From Isochrysis galbana (Eukaryota > Haptophyta > Isochrysidales > Isochrysidaceae), in assembly GCA_018136815.1 (NCBI GenBank), contig CM030942.1:115976-179975 (forward strand): a stretch of DNA of 64,000 bases, written 5' to 3'. This document shows, in pieces, positions 20,052 to 30,147 of this stretch (its first letter is position 1; the number at the start of each line of letters is the position of its first letter). The notes under the pieces were generated by a model. It searched no databases. It was not told the DNA's origin and saw only the letters and a list, made by a program, of their open reading frames with translations. A program made the position numbers and the translations under genes.

Positions 20052-23000
20052 CCCCGTCCTTCAAACCCTGGCGGAGAACATCGCGGGCGGTGGGCCCGAA
20101 CGCCACCACCACCATCCCGATCCGATCCCTACGCCGCTTGGGGAGAAGAGCTGTCAACGCGGCGATTCTCCCCCTGTCTCTAGCTCTATTCAGTCCTCGA
20201 CGGTGGGAGCCGCCTCGCCGGCTGAAGCCCCCGCCGAACGGCTATCTCGGAAGCCGGAGTCGACACTTGACCCGGGCTCCTGGAAACAGGTTTGCCCCGG
20301 AGATAGTCGCGACCCGACTCTCCGAAATTCGTGTACGTCTACAAGTTCTTCTATTACTCCGCACGCTATTAGGATGTTAGGGGCCGATTCTCGCTCGCTG
20401 CCCCTCTTGGAATCTATTTCTACGGATACTATGCTGTCTTCGGTTTCTTCTAATTCTCCTAGGTCTTTCGACGCATCTTCATCCCTGGATTCACCCCCCG
20501 ACGGCCCTGCCCAAGGGGGTGGGCTAGGTAGATTCGACGCGTCTTCGGTCTCTTCGTTTCGTAAACAATCAGTTGTGAAGCCCTCGAGGGCTGTCGACTC
20601 GGTATCATCTTCTGCTCTAGGTTCTATGGATAGGTCCGACGTGGCCGCTGCCGCGTCCGAAAACGTTGTTGCTGCTTTACCTGTTTCTGCTCTTTCCCGG
20701 CGGGACCCCACTGGAGACCTCTCTCCCAAGGGCCATAGCCGGAGCCGCTCTGCGGACAAATTGTCGTTGTCTACCGTAGGTTCTCGTGCAGTGGAGGCGG
20801 AGACTAGTGCCTCCTCCTCACCTCTCTCCCCGGTTCGTTATATTTCTCCGTCATCGTGTTCATTCTCTCGTCTCGAAGTTGCACCCGTTCTCGTTTCTGA
20901 TCTGGTTCCCGACCCGGAAGGGTCGGCTTCCGGAGTCAATGAAGATGAAGGTTCCAAGGGAGCTGCGGCTTTCCGCGCTCACGCCGTGGCCACCGCAGAC
21001 TCGGGAGACGCAGGGGCCGTCGACTACGATCCCTCGTCGCGCACCATACGGACGCCGGCGTCTCCTCTTTCTCTCGGCTCTCCGGAGGATCCCCGTTCCA
21101 GGGATCGCCCGCCGGAGCCAACCCCCTTCAGGTCTAGCCCACCGAAACTCGAGGGCGACGACCTCCTTCCCCTGAATTCCGTTGCCGAGGCCATCCACCG
21201 GATCGCCGTGGTTGGTTGTTCCTCGGCCGCCAAGTCTACTGAAGCTGCCCGCGCCCCTACGCGCGAGCTCCAAATGTTAGCCGCCTCCCGTGCCCGGGCT
21301 AGCGGTTCCTTCGTCATCTTGCCCCGCCATCTCGCCGAAGCTGCTCTAGCCTTGCGGCGGCCGGACGCGAGCACTCATTCATCACCCTCTGCCGTGTTGC
21401 CGACGCATTTTGACGAGCTTTGCGCTGAGTTAGCGGCGATCCACGACGCCGTGACGCTCGACGCGGCCGAGGGGATTCCTCCACCCCGCGTTCTAGTCGT
21501 CGGTGAAGCTAGCGGGGTCGTGTCTTCGATGTTCCTACTTGCCGGAGCGCACGTCGCGACGTGCGATCTACGACCGTCGGAGATCGACTACATTCCCCAC
21601 TTCTGCGGAGATGCTCTTCACATTCAAAATCTCGGTTGGGACCTCGTGGTCGCGCATCCGCCGTGCACGTATTTGTCGGCGGTGAGTTGCCAGTGGCTCG
21701 ATCGGGAACCGGGACGTCGCCAGGCTCTCGAATCCGCCGCTAGAGTCTTCCTCGCCATGGCAAGCGCCGACGCGCCTTTCGTTGCCGTCGAAAATCCTCG
21801 AATGCACGCGGAAGCCTCTGCCTTAGTCGGGGGGTTGCGACCGCGGCAGTTTGTGCAGCCGTGGCAGCACGGCACGGGCCATCAAAAAGCAACTGGCCTG
21901 TACCTGACGGCTTCACTCCCGCCCCTGCAGCCTTCGAAGATTGTCGAGGGACGTCTATCCGCGATGGCGGATCTATCGCCGTCGCCCCACCGTGGCGCCC
22001 TTCGCAGCCGCACCTATGTGGGCATTGCCGGTGCAATGGCGGCCCAGTGGATGCCGGTCTTGCGCCGTTATGCGCGCGAAGCCAAGGCGTCGCGTTCGCT
22101 CGACTTCACGGTGGACTGGGCAATTTCCCAAGCAGCTGCCAGCTTGAGAGAACGCCCTTCGCTTTGCTCGACCGGTTTCGAGCTGGCTGAGCCGAGGACG
22201 GCTCTGGCTCGCTTCATGGAGGGGAGAGGCGAAGCAGCTTCTAGCTCTCACCTCACGCCTCCCAGCGGTTCGCCAGTGTCTGATTCGGTTGTCGTGATCC
22301 CGGACGCAGGCCCCGTTGCCGATGCTTCTCGCCTGCTTCATCAGGAGGACTCGGAAACAAACGTATCGCAAGACGAGGCCGAGGCGGAAGGAGACCGCTT
22401 CACGCCGTGGGAGTGGCCCATAAGGGACCGCTCTACAACGCCAGGCCCTCCAAACACGGTGAAGAAGCGCCGCAGCAAGTGGCAGGTCTTCGATCGTGAT
22501 GTAATTTCGGGGGTCCATCGGTGGCAGGATGTCACGCCTTCCATCGCCCAAGAAATCGCTGAGCAAGCGGCAGCTGCGGAGCCGTCGGAACCTTCCATCT
22601 TGTCTCGACTGGGCTCTCAAGGCATCAATGCACTATCTCCGAGCGCCTCCTTCACGGCTGGCGACGAAGGAGTGGCCGAACCGACCGGTTCGGTCGTAGC
22701 CGAAAGGCCACTCGAAACCTGGGATGTTGGGCCCGACTCGGGAGAAGATGACACGCCCGAGATGCCAGAACACCGGAGCATGCAGACCCTCGAGACCAAG
22801 CCCTCCGACGCCGCCGAAGAAGAGGATACTCCACGGGCACTGTATTGCGATGGGGCTACCGCTAGGGGCCTCAGTGCGGCCGGATTTTCCGAGTTGTCGA
22901 AGCTTCCGAAGACAGACTTGCAGAAGTCCCTGGAGAAGGAATGGTCACGCCAAATGGATCAACCTCGGCATCCGACGGACCGTCGAGGGCTAGGCTATGA

Positions 23001-26000
23001 TGGCGTGCCTAACCCCTCTAGTTCGGCAAAGGCATCCCCATACTCTTCAATACCATTCGTGCCGCAGACGGTAGCCGCTGCTATCGAGCGAGTGCCCCAC
23101 GTCGATGAATCTTCTCCGTCCAGGCCAGCCTCCAATCCAACCACCCCGTCACCCGGAGCCGGAACCTCGCTTCCAGTAGAATCTATCGCGGACACGCCGC
23201 CGCCGCTCTACCCTCGTCACTGCCTCTATGTCCGCGATCTCGTGGTCTGCCGTGCCGATGGCGACCGCGCAGCTCAAGGGTTCGTTCTCCCGGACGTTGC
23301 CCTCACGGTGAACAGCACCCTGGCTGACACTGGAGCGGGCCCGTCAGTAATCACCACTGCTCTTCTCGATCGACTACCTGAAGACGCTTGCGTCGAACGC
23401 GTATCGGACGCTACCGTCCCCAACCTACATGGGCCGGACGGCCTTCCTCTCATCACTAGGGGCCGGGCTAGCCTCGTCTTCTCCTTGTCCGGTCGCCTCT
23501 TCCGTCATTCGTTCGCGGTCATCGAAGGGAACCCGATGCTTCTGCTCGGGAACGATTTTTTGGCCGCTCACTCCGCTACCATTTCTCTCGACGCCGCGAG
23601 CTCAGAGGGAAGCCTCCGCCTCCGTCCGGCCTCTGGCGATGCAGAAGACTCTTCAAGAGTCCTTTCCGAATGCGTAGTCAGAGTTTCCACGGCGCCGCCC
23701 CCAGTCGCGGACGCCGGCTTCGTCGGAGCTATCTCGATGTCACCCGGTCAGCCGCTGACTGTCGACTTTCTGGAGAGGTCGACGGCAACACGAGAGATCC
23801 CGGCCGGATCGGAGGGTGAGGCTGCTGCTGATGCTAGACAGCCACTCTATACACCTCTCTTTGAGTCTGCCGACGAGTTTGCGGCCAAAGCTCCGGCGTC
23901 TACCTCGTCCGAATATCTTCTCTACACGGAGCAAGCGGTGACGATTCCTGCCTTCCACCGCGCAACCATCTGGGTCAGGGTTCCGCTAGCTCTCCGAGAT
24001 CATTCGGACTGCGCGATGCTGGTCGACCGCCTACCAAATCGCGAGGCTCTCGATTCGTCTCCTCTCGTAATGCCCACGGTGGTCACGCCCACGGAAGATC
24101 ATCGCATCGCGGTGACGATCGTCCACACCGGGGTCAATGCGCTGACCCTGCCGTCTCTGCATCCGATAGCTTCGCTCCAGGTGCGTTTCAAGTTGCACCG
24201 GGGCTGGACTACGACTGGAAGCGAGGGGGATGGTGACCCTGTCACCGCGCTGAGCGAGGAGCAACGATCTCTACTCGACTCAGCCACCATCGATCCAGAC
24301 CGGCTTCTTTCCGACGATCAACGAGAAGAAGTACGCCAACTCTTGGCCCGGCGCATCAAAGCTTTCGCGTTGCACCCGGGGGCTCCAAACCATACGCACG
24401 TTCTCGAGGTGGAGTTGCCACTCAACCCCGGCGCTGTTCCTCACCGGCATGCTCCGTCTAGAGTGGGCCGCGCAGGCGAGCTCATCATAGAAGAGGAGGT
24501 AGCCAAGATGGAAGCCGCCGGCATTATTCGCAAGTCAAATTCGGCTTGGGCTTCCCGAGTAGTCCTGGTCAGCAAGAAAGATGGCTCCGTTCGATTCTGC
24601 GTGGACTACCGCGACACGAACGCCAAGCTACGCGTCGAGGATAGCCCTCTACCCCTCATTGTAGAGGCTATTGATAGGCTAGCGTCCGGCCAAGGGCCGC
24701 TCAGTTCTCTCTTTTTATGTACTCTCGATTTAGCCTCTGGTTTTTGGGGCATCCCGATCAAAGAGTCGCACAAACATATCACCGCTTTCACTACCCACCG
24801 CGGCAAATACGAGTTCAACTTTCTACCGTTCGGCATCCAATCAGGTCCCTCCTACATGTGCCGCTTGATGGACATCGTTCTCGGTGCGCTAGCGTGGGAG
24901 ATCTGCATGCCTTACCTCGATGATGTGGGCATCTGGTCAACGGGCGTGGGTCCTTCCGAAGAGGCCAGGGCACAAGCTTCGTTCGAGCAAATGCTTCACC
25001 GGCTAGACCTAGTTCTCGAGCGGCTAGAGTGGGCCGGCCTGACCTGCAAGATGTCCAAGTGTGTCTTCTTTGCCACCTCTACGGAGTACCTCGGTCACGT
25101 TGTCTCGAGGGAAGGTCTCAAGATGGACCCGAAGAAGGTCGCAGCTGTCGCCGACATCGACCCGTCATCCATCAACTCCATGGAAGCGGTTCGATCTTTC
25201 CTCGGCCTTTGCTCCTACTACCGTCGATTCATTCGCCAATTCGCCGCTAAGGCTGCTCCTCTCACTGCTCTCACGCGGAAGGGCTGCGACGTGGCAAAGG
25301 AGTCCCAGTCCGAGGAGTGTCGCCGAGCTATCCAAGAGCTCAAGACAGCGATCACTTCGGAGCCCGTCTTGACTCCACCCAGGGATGATCGGCCCTTCAT
25401 CGTCAAGACCGATGGGGCTAGCAAGTTGGGTATCGCCGGCATCCTCTCGCAGCTAGGAGACGATAACCGTGAACGAGTCGTTGGGTACTACGCTCGCAGT
25501 CTCACCTCGGCCGAACGCCATTGGACGGTGACCGAGATCGAACTCTTGGCTGCCCTGGAATCAATCCGAAATTGGCGACCCTACCTTTGGGGGCGTCGGT
25601 TCAAGTTAGTCGTCGACCACTCCGCGCTGCGATGGCTGCATACCATGAAGGATCAAGTAGCCGGTGGGCCAGCCTCTCGGCTGACTCGGTGGGCTCTCAA
25701 GTTGGCTGAGTACCGGTTCGATGTCGAACATAAACCAGGAGCTGTTCATCAGGATGCTGACGGGCTGTCCCGGCTAGCATCCCTGGAGCCGGAACACGAA
25801 GACGAACCACTCGCCGGCCCAGCGCCGCTAGCGGTACGTGAGCCTAGCTCAGAGTCTCTAGCCGAGCATGAACGGTCTCATCCGGTGGCTGCCATCACGC
25901 GCTCCGTAGCTACGGCGCGAGGGCTTCAAGCTTTGGACCGATCTCGTCGTCGAGCCTCCGATTCCGGGCCCGCCATCCAGTCCAGTTATTTGGCTCCGGG

Positions 26001-27546
26001 TACGCCGACTTCCGAAGAGATGAGAGCGGCCCTGGCGGAAGATCCGTTCGTAGAGCCACTCCTAGGCTCAGGAGAGACGGTCAATCACGAGCCATCAGGC
26101 CTAGGGTCGCCTCCGCCAGCCGCCGCCTCAGGCCCCATTGTCGAAGATGATTCGTGTTCCAGTCCTGTCGCTCCCGCTCCCGCTCCCGCTCAGCCATCCA
26201 AGATGTTTCGCCGTTTCGTCGTTCACGATGGGCTCGTCTACTATCGCACCGTCCTTGACTCCACCGACCCGGACTCGCTAGTGCTCTATGTTCCGCCCTC
26301 CTTGCGGTCTCGCTACCTTTTCGCCTACCACGATCGCTCCGGTCACCTTGGAGTTTCTCGTATGTCCGGTCTTCTTCGTACTCGGGTATACTGGCCTGGC
26401 ATGTCTTCCGACGTTGCATCCTACGTCCGGGAATGCCACGAGTGCACCCTCGCCAAGCCGCTACCTAGGGCTCTAGCGTCGCCCTCCGGTCTCTCCGTGG
26501 GCACCTACCCCTTTGATGTGGTCTACTGCGACGTGCTCGCACTGGCTCCCACTCACAACTTCGTGCCTGGAGTCTCGGGTTACGACAAGCTGGTCGTCTT
26601 CATCGACTCGCTCACTCGATGGATTGAGGCTGAGCCGTCGAATGGGGATCCCTCGTCGGAAGTAGCCTTGGACATGTTCATCCGCTTGATTGTGACGCGT
26701 TATGGAGTCCCTAGGCAGCTTCGAACCGACGCCGGTTCGAATCTATGTTCGGTTCTTGTTTCGCGTATTCTGGAGCTCACCGGGACTGATTTGTCGAGTA
26801 CAGAGCCGTATCGACATGAGGGTGTAGGCTTCGTCGAACGCGCTCAGCAAACGCTCATTCGTTTGATGCGCGCCTCGAACGAGGGTGGCGGTCATTGGGT
26901 CGACCATTTGCCGTTCCTACTCCTCTCGTTGAGGGCTTCTTCCGGTCGTGTTACCTCCCGGTCTCCAGCGTCTTTGATCTTTGGGCGTGAGCTGCGTCTG
27001 CCCGCTCAACTCTCTGATCCGAAGTCTGTTTCGCCAACTGCTCTCGAGGCGGCGTCCGCCGACGTTCGCTCGTACGCATCCAGGCTCAATGCGAGCCTCC
27101 GCCTCTCTTGGTCCAGCGCTCTCGAGGCTACCCTAGCCGCTCAGGCTGAGTCAGTCCGTGACGCTACGATCAAGTCTCAAAGACCAGCTCGTTTCGAACC
27201 TGGGGATCGCGTCTGCATGCGATTACCAGGCCATGCCAACAAGTTGCAATTCATCTACTCGGGTCCCTACCGCGTCGTAGAGGCTCTGTCCGACACTAGG
27301 TACCGACTCCGTGATTTGGAGAACCGGTTAGTCAAGGAGGAGGTGCATATCTCGAACCTCCGGCCGTATCATACTTTCGTTGATGAAGAGCCGCTGGCTG
27401 ACGACGAGTACATCGTTGAGAAGTTGCTCGATCGTCGTAGCCATGGCGATTCTATCGAGTACCTCGTGAAGTGGCGTGGCTATTCTATTCGAGGAGCCAC
27501 CTGGGAGCCTCGTTCGAGTTGCTCCGTCGTTGTTCTGATTGCTTGA
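20038..27546 (+). CDS. pol: Pol of the Ty3/gypsy element with methyltransferase-like, PR, RT, RH, IN and chromo domains
   Basis: About 2500 aa as a Gag fusion. A Ser-rich linker extends to about 21200. The methyltransferase-like domain spans 21250-22080. The retropepsin motif LADTGAG has its Asp at 23326-23328. RT spans about 24430-25100, with YLDD at 24913-24924. RNase H covers about 25390-25780. The integrase has an H-H-C-C zinc region (26320-26450) and Asp 26530, Asp 26728 and Glu 26836, a D-65-D-35-E spacing. GPY/F lies near 27260, and a chromodomain (EYLVKWRGY) near 27450. Pol processes the polyprotein, copies RNA into cDNA and integrates it; the chromodomain probably guides integration to marked chromatin. 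In this copy the last codons are frame-shifted near 27514, where the second copy has an extra base and a longer tail. All catalytic motifs are intact. Confidence 0.9.
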   Translation, partial: GSGGVPVLQTLAENIAGGGPERHHHHPDPIPTPLGEKSCQRGDSPPVSSSIQSSTVGAASPAEAPAERLSRKPESTLDPGSWKQVCPGDSRDPTLRNSCTSTSSSITPHAIRMLGADSRSLPLLESISTDTMLSSVSSNSPRSFDASSSLDSPPDGPAQGGGLGRFDASSVSSFRKQSVVKPSRAVDSVSSSALGSMDRSDVAAAASENVVAALPVSALSRRDPTGDLSPKGHSRSRSADKLSLSTVGSRAVEAETSASSSPLSPVRYISPSSCSFSRLEVAPVLVSDLVPDPEGSASGVNEDEGSKGAAAFRAHAVATADSGDAGAVDYDPSSRTIRTPASPLSLGSPEDPRSRDRPPEPTPFRSSPPKLEGDDLLPLNSVAEAIHRIAVVGCSSAAKSTEAARAPTRELQMLAASRARASGSFVILPRHLAEAALALRRPDASTHSSPSAVLPTHFDELCAELAAIHDAVTLDAAEGIPPPRVLVVGEASGVVSSMFLLAGAHVATCDLRPSEIDYIPHFCGDALHIQNLGWDLVVAHPPCTYLSAVSCQWLDREPGRRQALESAARVFLAMASADAPFVAVENPRMHAEASALVGGLRPRQFVQPWQHGTGHQKATGLYLTASLPPLQPSKIVEGRLSAMADLSPSPHRGALRSRTYVGIAGAMAAQWMPVLRRYAREAKASRSLDFTVDWAISQAAASLRERPSLCSTGFELAEPRTALARFMEGRGEAASSSHLTPPSGSPVSDSVVVIPDAGPVADASRLLHQEDSETNVSQDEAEAEGDRFTPWEWPIRDRSTTPGPPNTVKKRRSKWQVFDRDVISGVHRWQDVTPSIAQEIAEQAAAAEPSEPSILSRLGSQGINALSPSASFTAGDEGVAEPTGSVVAERPLETWDVGPDSGEDDTPEMPEHRSMQTLETKPSDAAEEEDTPRALYCDGATARGLSAAGFSELSKLPKTDLQKSLEKEWSRQMDQPRHPTDRRGLGYDGVPNPSSSAKASPYSSIPFVPQTVAAAIERVPHVDESSPSRPASNPTTPSPGAGTSLPVESIADTPPPLYPRHCLYVRDLVVCRADGDRAAQGFVLPDVALTVNSTLADTGAGPSVITTALLDRLPEDACVERVSDATVPNLHGPDGLPLITRGRASLVFSLSGRLFRHSFAVIEGNPMLLLGNDFLAAHSATISLDAASSEGSLRLRPASGDAEDSSRVLSECVVRVSTAPPPVADAGFVGAISMSPGQPLTVDFLERSTATREIPAGSEGEAAADARQPLYTPLFESADEFAAKAPASTSSEYLLYTEQAVTIPAFHRATIWVRVPLALRDHSDCAMLVDRLPNREALDSSPLVMPTVVTPTEDHRIAVTIVHTGVNALTLPSLHPIASLQVRFKLHRGWTTTGSEGDGDPVTALSEEQRSLLDSATIDPDRLLSDDQREEVRQLLARRIKAFALHPGAPNHTHVLEVELPLNPGAVPHRHAPSRVGRAGELIIEEEVAKMEAAGIIRKSNSAWASRVVLVSKKDGSVRFCVDYRDTNAKLRVEDSPLPLIVEAIDRLASGQGPLSSLFLCTLDLASGFWGIPIKESHKHITAFTTHRGKYEFNFLPFGIQSGPSYMCRLMDIVLGALAWEICMPYLDDVGIWSTGVGPSEEARAQASFEQMLHRLDLVLERLEWAGLTCKMSKCVFFATSTEYLGHVVSREGLKMDPKKVAAVADIDPSSINSMEAVRSFLGLCSYYRRFIRQFAAKAAPLTALTRKGCDVAKESQSEECRRAIQELKTAITSEPVLTPPRDDRPFIVKTDGASKLGIAGILSQLGDDNRERVVGYYARSLTSAERHWTVTEIELLAALESIRNWRPYLWGRRFKLVVDHSALRWLHTMKDQVAGGPASRLTRWALKLAEYRFDVEHKPGAVHQDADGLSRLASLEPEHEDEPLAGPAPLAVREPSSESLAEHERSHPVAAITRSVATARGLQALDRSRRRASDSGPAIQSSYLAPGTPTSEEMRAALAEDPFVEPLLGSGETVNHEPSGLGSPPPAAASGPIVEDDSCSSPVAPAPAPAQPSKMFRRFVVHDGLVYYRTVLDSTDPDSLVLYVPPSLRSRYLFAYHDRSGHLGVSRMSGLLRTRVYWPGMSSDVASYVRECHECTLAKPLPRALASPSGLSVGTYPFDVVYCDVLALAPTHNFVPGVSGYDKLVVFIDSLTRWIEAEPSNGDPSSEVALDMFIRLIVTRYGVPRQLRTDAGSNLCSVLVSRILELTGTDLSSTEPYRHEGVGFVERAQQTLIRLMRASNEGGGHWVDHLPFLLLSLRASSGRVTSRSPASLIFGRELRLPAQLSDPKSVSPTALEAASADVRSYASRLNASLRLSWSSALEATLAAQAESVRDATIKSQRPARFEPGDRVCMRLPGHANKLQFIYSGPYRVVEALSDTRYRLRDLENRLVKEEVHISNLRPYHTFVDEEPLADDEYIVEKLLDRRSHGDSIEYLVKWRGYSIRGATWEPRSSCSVVVLIA
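21250..22080 (+). other. Phage-type cytosine DNA methyltransferase-like domain within Pol
   Basis: The region begins with a nucleotide-binding-like strand VLVVGEASGVVSSMF (about 21490), followed by an acidic CDLRPSE and a GDALHIQ turn. Then come AHPPCTYLS with Cys codon 21664-21666 (motif IV-like), VENP (about 21787), and QPWQHGTGHQKATGLYL. This order (IAHPPCTYL, VENP, QPW..G, K.T.L.L..LP) is that of compact phage and bacterial proteins annotated as DNA cytosine methyltransferases. The predicted role is methylation of DNA, perhaps the element's own copies; activity is inferred only. The downstream linker (22080-23200) is disordered-looking. Confidence 0.65.
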
Positions 27547-28068
27547 TGATTATGATCGCTCCGTCGAAGAGACTTGTCCAGAAGATGTTGAGTCCCCGGA
27601 AGCAACTTCTTCGTCGGCCAGGGATACTCCTCTTCCTCCCGTTCTCGATGCGCCGTCTTCGCGCACTCGCTCCAGGCTCCACTCCCGTTGATCCCATGTC
27701 TTGGGTAAGGGACCCGTCCCTCTAGGCTAGCCCCACGCCTCGGCTAGGGCTCCGAGTTCAAGAGCGAATCATGGAGGTGCTGAACGCGTGCTGCCTGCGC
27801 TCTACACCCGGCGCAACACCCGAGCAAAGCTCCTGTAAAAGGGAGAAGTGGGTGGGGCAGTGCGTACGAAAGAGGCCGCCGCGTTAAGCCGCCGATTTCG
27901 TGCTCGCTTTGGATCCAAAGGGTGTTCTTGTCTCCACGTTTCGCTCGCTATGTTTCGTTGCTTCTTGTTCCGATTCTGACCTCTGGTCAGCTCAGGTTCC
28001 AGGTTCCAGGTCTCTGTTTCCAGGTTCACCGCTCGACATCGGGAGACGTCTCGATCTTAGTCGGGGGG
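27547..28068 (+). other. 3' untranslated part of the Ty3/gypsy element with polypurine tract
   Basis: No ORF belongs here apart from the displaced chromodomain tail (to about 27690). The sequence ends TTAGTCGGGGGG directly before the 3' LTR; the G6 (28063-28068) is the likely plus-strand primer. Confidence 0.6.
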
Positions 28069-29388
28069 TGTCGCATTCATCCTAGATGATGCGATTTCTA
28101 GGCTCTTATTTCCAGGTCCTTCGTCGTGCGGCCACACGGTGAAGCTCAGGTACATCTAGGTTGGTAGGGTTCGTCCCTAGCGATCTAGAATTCGGGTTCT
28201 CGTTTCGTTCCTTCTAGCCTGTTTGTCAGGTCTAGATTCCAGGTTTCCTCCTTTCGGGTAATCTTGACCCAAAGGAGCCAGGTCGCATGTCACTCGCTGC
28301 GCGCTTGTCTCAGGCTCTCGAGTTACCTTGTGAAGGCTTGTTTAGCTTCTTGCAAGGCTTGTCGTTTCTTGTTAGGTTCCGGTTCTTTCTTGGGACCTGC
28401 TGACTTTCGTTGTTGTCCAGGCCTGTTCTTCGTAGGTTCTGCTTGGCCTGGTTAGGGTTTCGTTGAATTCCCGCGTTCGGCGTTTGGCGTTGGCGTTCGG
28501 AAACTTCCTCTCACATTCCCTAGGTCCGCTACCCTTGGCTTGTAGGTCCTTGCTTCTTTCTTCTCGGTCAAGGTTTTGGCGAGCGAGTCGGTTGCTCTAG
28601 CCGCTCGAGATTTGAGGTTTAATTTGCTATCTCCCCTTGGAGACCGGTGTAGGTTCGCTTCCTAGGTGAGGGAATCTTTCCCCTTGATGCAAGCTACATG
28701 CAAGCCTTGGCCCTTTGGTGTTTCTTCCCCTTGGTTGCTACTCAGGGTTGTTCGTTAGAAGCGTCTAGAAGGTTCACGCTCAACGGCAAGATTTCCTCTG
28801 TCGTGAAGATATCTCGTTGCGATCTGTATCCAAAGTGATCGCCGTGGTCGCGCGACAGGACGCTCCCTTCGGACTCTCCGCTACGTGGGAAGTTACAACG
28901 GAGACACGCTCCGGCCGTCGCTGCGGAGTCTCTCTCTCTCTCGCTCTCTCTCTCCGTCTCTCGCGACGTGTTTGAGTTATCGGTGATTTGGGGTCGCGGT
29001 TGCTTGATAATTTGCTTTGTTTGGGTGAATGATTCCGGTGTGTTCGTGAGTCGGTGTATCCTGTTGTTCTCAGGCTCTTTGTCCGTCGTTGTTCGCTGCG
29101 TCGCTGCACTCAAGCAGCCTAGGCTCCCTCCCTGAGGGAAGAGTTCTTTGTAGGTCTAACAATCTCTTAAAGCCCAACACACTAGGGCCGCTAGGAGCGC
29201 CTCGCCGCCCCACAGCCCTTCGTTCGCCGTTCGTTCCCCGTCCATACACCCGAATGGGGTTGCCCGACCCAGTCCAGAATTTCATTCACCCGACTCCCGG
29301 TGGGGAGGAGGGACAAAGCGCCGCGCTAGCCGCCGGTGCCGCTCGCGACGGAGTGGCTCAGAGCCCTCCGGTAGCGCTCGACTCGACA
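28069..29388 (+). repeat. 3' LTR of the Ty3/gypsy element
   Basis: 1320 bp. It differs from the 5' LTR by two missing bases in homopolymers (CCCC to CCC near 28710, CCCC to CCC near 28867). It is followed by the CCCTC duplication. Confidence 0.92.
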
Positions 29389-30047
29389 CCCTCGTCACAC
29401 AGCACACACGAACTAAACCAAACAGGGCGAAAACTAACCACACTCAGGGCGGACTGTCAAGCGTCGCACAAGGCAACTCATCGGCGCACAGACATGCGAA
29501 ACAGAGAAGTCGGAACAACGAGAGCAGACCTCGCTGTGGAGCTACCGCCGATATACGAAGAGAAGACGGAAGACTACAACCGATGCATGAAGAGAGACGG
29601 AAGACAGTCGTGGAACGTTTGATGACATCGAAAAGAAGTAAGAGAAGGGGTGAGATGTCGCCGACGAGACCTTGAGCCTTGAGGCTTAAATAAAATAAAC
29701 CACCGGTTAGAAGTAAAAGTCTGTCATCGTATGGAATACGACACTCACGTGCATGCAGGAGCGCAGGATGGGACGCGTGCATGCAGAGCTGTGGGCGCGC
29801 GTATGCTGGAGCTGTGGGGCGGCAGAGGCGATCGGCGCCCATCTCGCCTGGCATATCTTTTCAGCCCTCCTCCTCCTCGCCCCTCGCCCTGTCGCTCAGC
29901 AAGGAGCAAGGCACGCTTTTTGCAGTCGTAAATCGAAAAATAAGGTAAGATTCCATGGCTGCTCACAAAGGGAGGAGAAAGAGAAAGGAAGGGGAAAGGT
30001 GGGGCACGAGGGCACTCCCCCCCCCCTTCCCTCCCCTTCCCCCCCCT
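29389..30047. other. Right flank of the Ty3/gypsy element, contig end
   Basis: Single-copy-looking flank starting CCCTCGTCACAC and ending in C-rich runs at the first assembly gap. The same sequence occurs inverted at 33380-34045. No gene recognised. Confidence 0.6.
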
Positions 30048-30147
30048 NNNNNNNNNNNNNNNNNNNNNNNNNNNNNNNNNNNNNNNNNNNNNNNNNNNNN
30101 NNNNNNNNNNNNNNNNNNNNNNNNNNNNNNNNNNNNNNNNNNNNNNN
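30048..30147. other. Assembly gap (100 N)
   Basis: Exactly 100 N, a conventional scaffold join of unknown true size. It lies next to a C-homopolymer. Confidence 0.98.

Larger units (their letters stand above)
16133..29388 (+). mobile_element. Full-length Ty3/gypsy chromovirus-like retrotransposon with a methyltransferase-like domain
   Basis: 13,256 bp. It is bounded by long LTRs (16133-17454 and 28069-29388) with TG...CA ends and a 5-bp target duplication CCCTC (16128-16132, 29389-29393). Gag begins inside the 5' LTR and runs in frame to a single UAG. Pol continues in the same frame: Ser-rich linker, methyltransferase-like domain, protease, RT, RNase H, integrase, GPY/F and chromodomain. This order (integrase last, chromodomain at the C-terminus) marks Ty3/gypsy chromoviruses. 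A G6 run preceded by TTAGTC abuts the 3' LTR. No canonical TGG primer site follows the 5' LTR. The LTRs differ only by two one-base gaps, so the insertion is recent. Confidence 0.92.
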
